11,850 bases of DNA from Deltaproteobacteria bacterium (GTDB lineage: Bacteria; Myxococcota_A; UBA796), in the NCBI GenBank assembly GCA_002707085.1, contig PALY01000123.1, positions 12,421 to 24,270 on the forward strand. The letters are read 5' to 3'. Under the pieces are notes generated by a model. That model was not told where the DNA came from, did no database searches, and was given only the letters and a program-made list of their open reading frames with translations. Numbering within the stretch: the first letter of the stretch is position 1; each line of letters starts with the position of its first letter. A program made the translations under genes and the position numbers. This document shows, piece after piece, positions 1 to 6,496 of the stretch.

Positions 1-1068
1 CGCGGCCAAATCCATCGTTACAGCGAATGGACAAACCGTATGTTCTTTGGCCACCAACTCAACGTCATCCGGGGTTGGCACCCTCATCACACCATCATTT
101 TCAACCCACAAGCGCTCAACCACCCCCCCTTCACGGGCCCTGTCGTGATGACCATTGGCATAGTCGCAGCAGTCAGGCCTGCACGCGACCACCTCGTTCA
201 GACACGCTTTTTCCCGGGCGCGAATGCTCACGGCCCGAACAGCCATCCCTTTTTGGGCCAACTGAGCAACCGTTTCTTCCACGATTTTTTGCTGAGTCGT
301 ACGGGCCGTCGCAAAGAAAATCCGACGATCTGTTCGATATGCGCTGCGCAGGGCACCAAATAAAACAGCCGCCGTCTTTCCCAATCCGGTCGGTGCGGTG
401 AGCATCAGGTGTGACTCACTTGCCACAGCCTCTTCCACCTCTACAGCAAGGTCTTCCTGCCCCTTTCGCCATTCTTCGTGGGGTTCTGGAATGGACACAG
501 ATCTGCGTCGATTGAGCCAAGCCACCGCCACTTCGTGTTTGCGCAGCATCCAATCCACTTGCCGTTCGACAAACAACCCAAAGTCCGGATCGGGGGCCAC
601 ATGAAGCAGATGCTGCGTGCCATCCTTCATCGAGATCAACACCAATCGACCGATGGCTTCCTTTCCCTGTCCCGCCAAAGCGTGAAGATACATCCGCAGT
701 TGAAGAACTGCTCTTGGTAAGTCTTCCACTGTCATCTTTTCCAGCCTTTCGTAGCCAAGTGCAGATGACTTCACTTCTTCGACGATCCAGTGGTCTCCTT
801 CCTGACACAGTCCATCCATACGGCCGGTAATGCTGACTTCCCAATCACGAACCAGAACCTTGTGGCGCACCTGAGCTTCCTTCACAAAATCAGGATCCAT
901 GTGTGAACGAAAGGACTGGTAGGTGCTGTGTACTTGTTGGCCCGCCATCATGCGCATGCGGCCCGACCAGCCCGCACTCAACGTTAAATGTCCCGTGGGT
1001 GGGCCGGCATCGACCAAATCATGAACCGACAGTTCCAGGGTCCGTTCAGCATCATTGAATCGAAGCAA
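1..1068 (-). CDS. RecB-type nuclease / XPD-DinG-like Fe-S helicase fusion (partial, C-terminus off window)
   Basis: An open reading frame on the minus strand runs from an in-frame stop at 1149-1147 to the window edge. Its first 210 or so residues carry the RecB/Cas4/AddB-type nuclease motifs: H47 in a G-x-x-x-H context, D85 in TGRMDG, E98 and K100 in EEVKS, and the QxxxY signature Q123-Y127. A superfamily 2 helicase follows: Walker A TAPTGLGKT (224-232), then the Fe-S cysteines C289, C296, C300/C301 and C346 of the XPD/DinG family, the last in a CPF motif. The helicase motifs II-VI lie outside the window. The fused protein would be expected to unwind and cut DNA in repair, recombination or possibly defence; this is inferred from the families. 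No ATG exists near the N-terminus. TTG at 1068 is preferred because GGGGA lies just upstream and the LSVHDLVDAG stretch near residues 13-22 resembles the N-terminus of this family as I recall it. The start is uncertain; the gene is divergent from the M32 peptidase. Confidence 0.85.
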   Translation of the reverse strand, partial: MLRFNDAERTLELSVHDLVDAGPPTGHLTLSAGWSGRMRMMAGQQVHSTYQSFRSHMDPDFVKEAQVRHKVLVRDWEVSITGRMDGLCQEGDHWIVEEVKSSALGYERLEKMTVEDLPRAVLQLRMYLHALAGQGKEAIGRLVLISMKDGTQHLLHVAPDPDFGLFVERQVDWMLRKHEVAVAWLNRRRSVSIPEPHEEWRKGQEDLAVEVEEAVASESHLMLTAPTGLGKTAAVLFGALRSAYRTDRRIFFATARTTQQKIVEETVAQLAQKGMAVRAVSIRAREKACLNEVVACRPDCCDYANGHHDRAREGGVVERLWVENDGVMRVPTPDDVELVAKEHTVCPFAVTMDLAA

Positions 1069-1163
1069 AGTGCGGTCCCCGTGTAGGAAGTTAGGCAGGG
1101 TGCTGTAACCAGACGCGGCGGGTCGGCGAGCAAGGTTATGAAGACCTCAACTTGGAGTTTGAC

Positions 1164-2648
1164 ATGGCATCAGTAGATACAGCTTGGGAGTCCCTGAAAG
1201 GACGGTTGACCGAGCTTGAAGCATTGGGCGGAGTGGTCCAACTATTGGAATGGGACCAGCAAACGATGATGCCCAAAGGTGGAGGCTCTCAACGGGGCGC
1301 CCAACTTTCCACCCTTACCGGGATCATGCATGACCGTTTGGCAGACCCGCAGGTTGGCTCATGGCTTGCAGCACTCTGTGACGAAACCGATCCGATCAAA
1401 GCCGCATCCGTCCGAAATGTTCAACGGGACCACGAACGCGCGACACGCGTACCCACTCGCCTTGTGGCTGAGATTGCATCCGCATCCAACAGCGGATTTT
1501 CAGCCTGGCTCGCTGCAAGAGAAGCCAATGATTTCTCGCTGTTCCAGTCCAGCGTCGAAAGGCTGGTCGAACTGCGAAAAGAAGAAATCGCATGCCATGG
1601 CCCCGCAGACCATCCATATGATCACCTTCTCGACCAATACGACCCTGGCTCTACAACAGCCCAACTTCAGCCCATGTTTGCTCGACTGAAAGAAGAGCTT
1701 GCAGCATTCATTGCATCCGTGAGCGGAAAAGAAGGGCCAGCAACTGTCACCGGCCGTTGGGACATCGCCGGACAGGAGGCACTGAGCAAATCAGTGATCG
1801 ACGCACTCGGATTTCGGCTCGATGATGGCCGCTTGGACCCCGCTGAACACCCATTTACCGTTGGGATGGGGACTGGAGACGTCCGTCTAACGACGCACTT
1901 ATACGAAGATGATCTTCTCGGCGGCCTCACGGGAACCATTCACGAAGCCGGCCACGGCATGTACGAGCAAGGCCTGCCCTCGGTCCATACAGGCACGGGC
2001 GTGGCGACGGCCGCCGGAATGGGCCTGCACGAAAGTCAGAGTCGGTTCTGGGAAAACGTAGTGGGTCGTTCCCTGCCCTTCTTCCAGTGGCTGGCACCCA
2101 TGATTCGTGACCAGTGGCCAGACACCAACATCAGTGCTGAGCAGTGGTTTGGGCATGCCAATCGGGTTGAACGCAGCCTGATTCGAGTTCAAGCGGACGA
2201 AGCGACCTACAATCTGCACATTGTCATTCGGTTCGAGTTGGAGCTCAAACTTCTCACTGGCGAGATTCAAGTAGCCGACCTTCCAGACGCGTGGAATGAC
2301 GCATACGCCAACCTTTTGGGCATTCGGCCATCCACTCCAAATGAGGGTGTCCTACAAGACGTACATTGGTCCAATGGGCTGTTCGGATACTTCCCGAGCT
2401 ACACGATTGGCAACCTTTATGCTGCGAGCTTTCGCTATCAGATGGAAGAAGATGTGCCGGATCTTTGGAACCGGATCGCACAAGGAGACTTCACACCCGC
2501 CCTTCAATGGCTCCGCGAAAAAGTTCATGTCCATGGCCACATTCAAGATGCACCGGAAATCTTTCTCGCCGCAGTAGGAGATCGCGATCCCGTCGCCGAT
2601 CTGATGGCCCACTTGCGAAGCAGACAAGGCGCCTTGTACGGCGAATAA
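1164..2648 (+). CDS. M32 family zinc metallocarboxypeptidase
   Basis: This is a 494-residue protein, the normal length for thermostable carboxypeptidase 1 (Taq/Pfu carboxypeptidase, family M32), which removes C-terminal amino acids from peptides in the cytoplasm. The zinc site is complete: HEAGH at 260-264 gives ligands H260 and H264 and the general base E261. HESQSR at 289-294 gives the third ligand E290. The spacing of these residues matches that of Pfu carboxypeptidase (269, 273, 299). The family motif LQDVHWS (397-403) followed by GLFGYFPSYTIGN is also present. There is no signal peptide. ATG at 1164 is chosen because TGGAG lies 6 bases before it; a TTG at 1152 would add four residues with no better ribosome site. 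The gene ends one base before the convergent glutathione peroxidase gene ends, so the two are not co-transcribed. It probably serves general peptide turnover. Confidence 0.95.
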   Translation: MASVDTAWESLKGRLTELEALGGVVQLLEWDQQTMMPKGGGSQRGAQLSTLTGIMHDRLADPQVGSWLAALCDETDPIKAASVRNVQRDHERATRVPTRLVAEIASASNSGFSAWLAAREANDFSLFQSSVERLVELRKEEIACHGPADHPYDHLLDQYDPGSTTAQLQPMFARLKEELAAFIASVSGKEGPATVTGRWDIAGQEALSKSVIDALGFRLDDGRLDPAEHPFTVGMGTGDVRLTTHLYEDDLLGGLTGTIHEAGHGMYEQGLPSVHTGTGVATAAGMGLHESQSRFWENVVGRSLPFFQWLAPMIRDQWPDTNISAEQWFGHANRVERSLIRVQADEATYNLHIVIRFELELKLLTGEIQVADLPDAWNDAYANLLGIRPSTPNEGVLQDVHWSNGLFGYFPSYTIGNLYAASFRYQMEEDVPDLWNRIAQGDFTPALQWLREKVHVHGHIQDAPEIFLAAVGDRDPVADLMAHLRSRQGALYGE

Positions 2649-2649
2649 A

Positions 2650-3192
2650 CTATTTCAGCGCAGCTTCTATGGCCGCAACCAACTTGCTGCTGTCGGGTGC
2701 TGTCGCTGATCGAAACCGTTCAATCACGGCACCATCTTTCCCAACCAATACCTTCTCGAAGTTCCACAACACTGGGGTACGGCCCGCCAACAGGTATTGG
2801 TACAAAGGGCTTTGTTTAGAGCCATTGACATCTTGCTTGTCCAACAGCGGAAAGTCGACGCCATAATTGATCCGACAAAAACTCTGAATCTCCTCGGCTT
2901 TTCCAGGCTCCTGCGAACCGAACTGGTTGCAGGGTACGCCCACAACAACAAGTCCTTGGTCTTTGTACTTCGTCCACAGTCCCTGAAGACCGTCATATTG
3001 AGTTGTAAAACCACAACGGCTCGCCACATTCACAAACAATACGGCCTTGCCTTTCCATTGCGATGTGTCCATCGATTCGCCATTCAACATGACGACCGAA
3101 TCGGGCATCGATTTGGCGTTTGCCTTGGACGCACACCCAAATATTGGCAACATTGCCAAACTCCAAAACATGAAACCTTTAACGATGGCCAT
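2650..3192 (-). CDS. Glutathione peroxidase family protein, predicted lipoprotein
   Basis: A 180-residue member of the glutathione peroxidase family, which reduces hydrogen peroxide and lipid hydroperoxides. The peroxidatic cysteine C60 sits in NVASRCGFT, with Q90 in CNQFG and W143-N144 in WNFEK completing the catalytic tetrad. A further cysteine, C106, lies 46 residues after C60, close to the position of the resolving cysteine in two-Cys, thioredoxin-dependent plant-type enzymes, so thioredoxin-like donors are more likely than glutathione. It has Cys rather than selenocysteine. The N-terminus MAIVKGFMFWSLAMLPIFGC looks like a lipoprotein signal with C20 as the lipidated residue, though Phe at -2 is not typical. 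That would place the enzyme in the envelope. ATG at 3192 is chosen because GGAG lies six bases upstream; an ATG at 3210 would add six residues (MSMESL) with a weaker site. It is divergent from the surface protein gene. Confidence 0.93.
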   Translation of the reverse strand: MAIVKGFMFWSLAMLPIFGCASKANAKSMPDSVVMLNGESMDTSQWKGKAVLFVNVASRCGFTTQYDGLQGLWTKYKDQGLVVVGVPCNQFGSQEPGKAEEIQSFCRINYGVDFPLLDKQDVNGSKQSPLYQYLLAGRTPVLWNFEKVLVGKDGAVIERFRSATAPDSSKLVAAIEAALK

Positions 3193-3255
3193 CAGACTCT
3201 CCATACTCATGTGAACAATTGAACCTTATGTTTAGCATCCAAACTGGGTGACCTC

Positions 3256-5229
3256 ATGATAGATTTATACCCAACCCAGAAGAAGTTCATGTCTCTCTCT
3301 TTCATCGTCCTGCTCAGCAGTTTCGTAAAGCCCGCATTGGCGGTCGATTGTACGGCAGAAGCAGTCTGCGACATGATGGGGGGAGGATCCTGCATAATAT
3401 CTTCAGAAAAGGTCTTAAACCGCAACTGTGAACTAGACCTGAGCGCTTATGCTGTACGGATCACTGGCGATGGCGCCCTTAGCACCAAGAGTGAAGCAGA
3501 CAATGAAACCAAGATCTTGTGCAACAGTTTGTTGATCGAGGCAGGCTCTTCACTCACAGCAATATGCGACGACGGCAGTGAAAGCTGTGGAAACATTGTG
3601 ATCGAGTCTTCTGGAACAGTAACCAACAATGGAAGCATCGAACTGACGGGAGGTTCAACCGGAGGGTTTCTCACCATAGAGTCCGCGTCCGACGTGTTGC
3701 TTGGTGGCGAAAACCTTGATTTGTATGGTCAAGGAGGGTCTGCGATCGGTGGGAACCTCACGGTATTGTCGGGCGGCACCATCACAGTAGACACCAACAT
3801 TCGAGCAAAAGCTCATGCCACCAACGCCAGAGGAGAACGCGGGGGAGACATCTTCCTACAAGCCGTGGGAGACATCGACATAAGCAACGGCGCCCCCTCT
3901 GGTTCAGCCATCGCCACCAGCGGTCTGATACCCGGTGAAATCATCATCGACTCCGGCGGCGCCCTCACAATTACTGATCCTATCCTCACAGAAACAGGGA
4001 ACGGAGGTAGAATTGGCGGTCGAATCAGACTTCATGGTTCCAGTGTTGAAGTAAATGCTCAACTGCGTGCCCAACGCAACGCGAGTTCAGACGACATCGA
4101 CGGTGGCCAAGTGTGGATAAGCGCCCAAAGTTACGTCAGTCTTACGGAGGATATCGAGGTCGAAGGCGGCCCGAACAGCCGGGGTGGCACCGTACGGATT
4201 GACGCCTACGGTTCCATCATCATCTCTGGAAAAATACTGGCGGGTTCCACGGGAGTGGGAGCACACGCCTCCGGTACGTCCACAGGAGGCAACGTTCAAA
4301 TCTCTTCTGGCGACACCATCATGGTGACCGACCAAGTGTCCACGGATGGTTTACTGAAGGATGGCCGAATCGATCTCCTGAGCAATGACTCCATCGGTCT
4401 GGCAAACATCGGTGCTGACCCCATCCTCAACACAAGCAATTCTACCGGTGGTCAAATTCGCATCGAAAGCCGGGCCAGCCAAGTCAGTATTGCCGGAAAA
4501 TTGGCTGCCTCTGGCTACGCCGCAACCGATGTCTCCGACAAAGAAAATGGAGTTTTTGTCGATGGGTGCAACCTGTTCTTTGGAACAGACCTTAATATTT
4601 CAGGTCTACCCGATGGCGCCGTTCACCTGACAAGCCGTTCAACGTGGAACTTAAACGACTCTACAATCGTCCTGTACGCAAGTGCCACCCAGGGCAACCA
4701 TCTGTATGGACCCGAAGCTGCACTTCCGAGCTTTTCCATGTCATCGACTCCTGAGCCAACAGTACATGTAGAAGATCTTACCGACTGTGCGGCCAGGAAT
4801 GCTCTCGATGCCGATGATGATGGATACCTGGATTTCCGACTGGCAGAGCTCGGTGAAGACTGCAATGACTGGGACGCTTCAGTGCATCCAGACGCCATTG
4901 AAAATGCAGGCGACGGTGTGGACTCTGACTGTAGCTGTACTGCAACCAACACCTACCTGCCCTACATCGATGAACCCGTGCCCCCCGCGTGCGATGGTGA
5001 AGCGGTGGAAGATACCGGTTCGACTCCACCCATCGACACAGCCGACCCTTCCGAAACCCACGACTCTGGCACCCCACCGGTGACAGAAGCCAGCGATACG
5101 GCCGAGTGGCTCACCTCCGAAAAGGGGGCAGGTGTCAGCGGCTGTGGATGCAGTACGCCACCTTCAAAAGCCAACCCATGGTGGATCGCTCCTTTGATGT
5201 TCATTGCAATGGTTCGTCGTAAAGACTGA
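3256..5229 (+). CDS. Secreted beta-helix-like surface protein with MopE-like motif and MYXO-CTERM-like anchor
   Basis: A 657-residue exported protein, not recognised as a named family. Residues 1-29 form a Sec signal peptide (KK, then a hydrophobic run, cleavage after ALA at 27-29). From about 112 to 420 a GG-x-[ILV]-x-[ILV] strand-and-turn pattern recurs about every 29 residues (near 112, 136, 165, 196, 226, 254, 283, 310, 344, 369, 398), as in filamentous-haemagglutinin-type right-handed beta-helices. Residues 518-561 hold an Asp-rich segment (DADDDGYLD, EDCNDWD, DGVDSDCSC) like the MopE metal-binding motif. A Thr/Ser/Pro/Asp-rich linker follows. The end reads SGCGCS (C630, C632), a WWIAPLMFIAMV membrane segment and RRKD, which resembles the MYXO-CTERM sorting tail that is processed at its Cys and anchored to the outer surface. 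Role as adhesin or surface coat is inferred only. ATG at 3289 is an alternative start that keeps a shorter signal peptide. Confidence 0.88.
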   Translation: MIDLYPTQKKFMSLSFIVLLSSFVKPALAVDCTAEAVCDMMGGGSCIISSEKVLNRNCELDLSAYAVRITGDGALSTKSEADNETKILCNSLLIEAGSSLTAICDDGSESCGNIVIESSGTVTNNGSIELTGGSTGGFLTIESASDVLLGGENLDLYGQGGSAIGGNLTVLSGGTITVDTNIRAKAHATNARGERGGDIFLQAVGDIDISNGAPSGSAIATSGLIPGEIIIDSGGALTITDPILTETGNGGRIGGRIRLHGSSVEVNAQLRAQRNASSDDIDGGQVWISAQSYVSLTEDIEVEGGPNSRGGTVRIDAYGSIIISGKILAGSTGVGAHASGTSTGGNVQISSGDTIMVTDQVSTDGLLKDGRIDLLSNDSIGLANIGADPILNTSNSTGGQIRIESRASQVSIAGKLAASGYAATDVSDKENGVFVDGCNLFFGTDLNISGLPDGAVHLTSRSTWNLNDSTIVLYASATQGNHLYGPEAALPSFSMSSTPEPTVHVEDLTDCAARNALDADDDGYLDFRLAELGEDCNDWDASVHPDAIENAGDGVDSDCSCTATNTYLPYIDEPVPPACDGEAVEDTGSTPPIDTADPSETHDSGTPPVTEASDTAEWLTSEKGAGVSGCGCSTPPSKANPWWIAPLMFIAMVRRKD

Positions 5230-5235
5230 AGCCCT

Positions 5236-5844
5236 CTATTCGCGAGAACCACAATCAGAGCAATCGGTCCCTGTCAGACAGGCCGATGTGTCCGCATCGA
5301 TACCGCCTTCTCCAAACTCAGGATCCGGTATGAAGCCGTCATCACACATGCCGTCGTTTGCATGAACGCACTCATCTGAACAAAGCGTTCTGGTTCCGCA
5401 ATCAGAACAATCTGTCCCCAATGCACACAGGTGAAATAAGGACTCAGTCCCGCCATCATCACACTCATCATCCATGGGGCTTTCGCAGGTGTCGTCGCAC
5501 CGAACAACAGCATCCGCATCCGCATCCGCATCCGCATCCGCATCCGCATCCGTGTCTGAATCCGAATCGGCGTCCGCATCCGTATCTGTGTCTGAATCCG
5601 AATCGGCGTCCGCATCCGACGACTCTCCACATTCTGTGGCGAGCAATTTCGCCGCACTGAGATTCTCTTCGCAGTACTCTTGAAGTTCTTCATCTTCTCC
5701 AGCTTCAGCATATGTGGTCCGAACCGCTTCACAGGCTGCTTCGTCCAAACAATCACACTTCGCATCAATGAATTCCTGACACGGGTTTTCTTTGGTAATG
5801 CAGCCGGCAAGTACAACAATCAACATCAAATCAATACGAAACAT
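5236..5844 (-). CDS. Lipoprotein with Asp-rich linker and two Cys-rich DCSDCG repeats
   Basis: A 202-residue predicted lipoprotein of unknown function. The signal peptide ends in the lipobox LAGC with lipidated C15. Residues 16-72 are a small Cys-rich domain (C22, C30, C32, C38, C58, C72). Residues 76-112 are a nearly perfect alternation of Asp with Ala, Ser or Thr, an acidic extended spacer. Two related Cys-rich modules follow, about 116-152 and 155-201. Each runs CxxxC, then a D-x-x-CDDG segment, then C-x-x-GTDCSDCG-[ST]-R, so six cysteines recur in the same order; the second has a longer insert between them. The modules probably form disulfide-stabilised or metal-binding knobs held away from the membrane by the acidic linker; that is inference. 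The start is firm: GGAGAGG lies six bases before ATG. The gene is convergent with the beta-helix protein (6 bp gap) and divergent from the GNAT gene. Confidence 0.88.
   Translation of the reverse strand: MFRIDLMLIVVLAGCITKENPCQEFIDAKCDCLDEAACEAVRTTYAEAGEDEELQEYCEENLSAAKLLATECGESSDADADSDSDTDTDADADSDSDTDADADADADADADAVVRCDDTCESPMDDECDDGGTESLFHLCALGTDCSDCGTRTLCSDECVHANDGMCDDGFIPDPEFGEGGIDADTSACLTGTDCSDCGSRE
5510..5619. repeat. Degenerate hexanucleotide array coding the Asp-rich linker
   Basis: Seven perfect tandem copies of GCATCC occupy 5510-5551. They are followed by a degenerate continuation in which a 30-base unit beginning at 5553 is repeated exactly at 5589, a 36-base period made of six variant hexamers. 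Because the unit is a multiple of three it keeps the reading frame of the lipoprotein and encodes Asp-Ala, Asp-Ser and Asp-Thr pairs on the minus strand. Gain or loss of units would change linker length without frameshift. Confidence 0.9.
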
Positions 5845-5868
5845 CTCAAACCTCTCCGATGGCTTATT

Positions 5869-5895
5869 GTTTCACGAAACACCAAAAACGTGAAA
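5869..5895. promoter_or_regulatory. Inverted repeat between divergent lipoprotein and GNAT genes
   Basis: In the 82-base divergent spacer, TTTCACG (5870-5876) is mirrored by CGTGAAA (5889-5895) with a 12-base loop. GTTTC-AC-GAAAC (5869-5880) is itself a palindrome around two bases. The position suits a regulator site or shared promoter region, but no clear -35/-10 pair was identified. It could be chance. Confidence 0.35.
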
Positions 5896-5926
5896 TGGTG
5901 TCACCCCAAACCCAACCGGATGGAAG

Positions 5927-6496
5927 ATGAGACTTGTCACGCCCACACTCATTACGGACCGCCTTAGATTGCGACCCGTCACCGAGGCAGATGCTCCAGA
6001 CATCCAAGCTGGTTTCGGTTCATGGGCGGTGATTCAACACTTGAGTCCGAAGGTCCCTTGGCCTTATCCACACGATGGCGCTGAACAGTGGATCAATGAT
6101 CACGCATTGCCCGCTTATAAAAACGAAACCATCGCCATTTGGGGCATTACAAAATCAGAAAAACCAAACACCGTTATCGGTGTCATCACCATCCGAGATG
6201 ACACGGGGGGTGGTCATCGGGGGTTCTGGTTGGCCGAAGAGCATTGGGGTCAAGGCTATATGAGCGAGGCGGTTGCTGCGGTGACAGAATGGGTATTTAC
6301 GGAAACCCATCTCCAAGAATTGGTCGCCTACAATTCAGTGGTCAATATCAGGTCACGAAAGGTGAAGATCAAAACAGGAGCCGAGTTCGTACAGTCCGTC
6401 GAACTCCTCCACCACAACGGTGAGACTATGGGTGAAATGTGGAGACTGACCAAAGAGAGCTGGCGGCTTCGTCAAAGCGCGAACAAGGATCAATAA
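5927..6496 (+). CDS. GNAT family N-acetyltransferase, RimJ/RimL type
   Basis: A 189-residue acetyltransferase of the GNAT fold, similar in layout to RimJ/RimL-type enzymes that transfer acetyl from acetyl-CoA to an amino group of a protein or small molecule. The N-terminal TPTLITDRLRLRPVTEADAP is the typical beta1-alpha1 opening. The pyrophosphate-binding motif is EEHWGQGYMSEAV near 105-117, with the Q-x-G-x-G/A type loop as GQGYMS. The late NIRSRKVKIKTGA segment corresponds to the usual N-x-x-S-x-x-V-x-x-K-x-G motif. Length is normal, and it has no signal peptide, so it acts in the cytoplasm. The substrate cannot be told. ATG at 5927 follows GGATGGAAG. Its last seven bases overlap the end of the convergent aldehyde dehydrogenase gene. 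Confidence 0.9.
   Translation: MRLVTPTLITDRLRLRPVTEADAPDIQAGFGSWAVIQHLSPKVPWPYPHDGAEQWINDHALPAYKNETIAIWGITKSEKPNTVIGVITIRDDTGGGHRGFWLAEEHWGQGYMSEAVAAVTEWVFTETHLQELVAYNSVVNIRSRKVKIKTGAEFVQSVELLHHNGETMGEMWRLTKESWRLRQSANKDQ

Noticed and set aside
416..844. A 142-codon minus-strand ORF at the start of the window
   Set aside because: It lies in a different frame inside the nuclease-helicase gene, whose own frame shows coherent nuclease and helicase motifs from 1068 to the edge.
1..1068. Defence island at the left edge
   Set aside because: A nuclease-helicase fusion alone is not enough; its neighbours here are ordinary housekeeping-type genes.
1069..1163. Promoter or operator in the helicase-M32 divergent spacer
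   Set aside because: I saw no convincing -35/-10 pair or palindrome in these 95 bases.
5510..5619. Possible CRISPR array
   Set aside because: The repeat units are adjacent hexamers without unique spacers, and they encode a protein linker in frame.
5474..5683. A plus-strand ORF with Ala-Ser repeats
   Set aside because: It is the antisense reading of the GCATCC hexamer array. The minus-strand frame has a strong ribosome site, lipobox and Cys modules.
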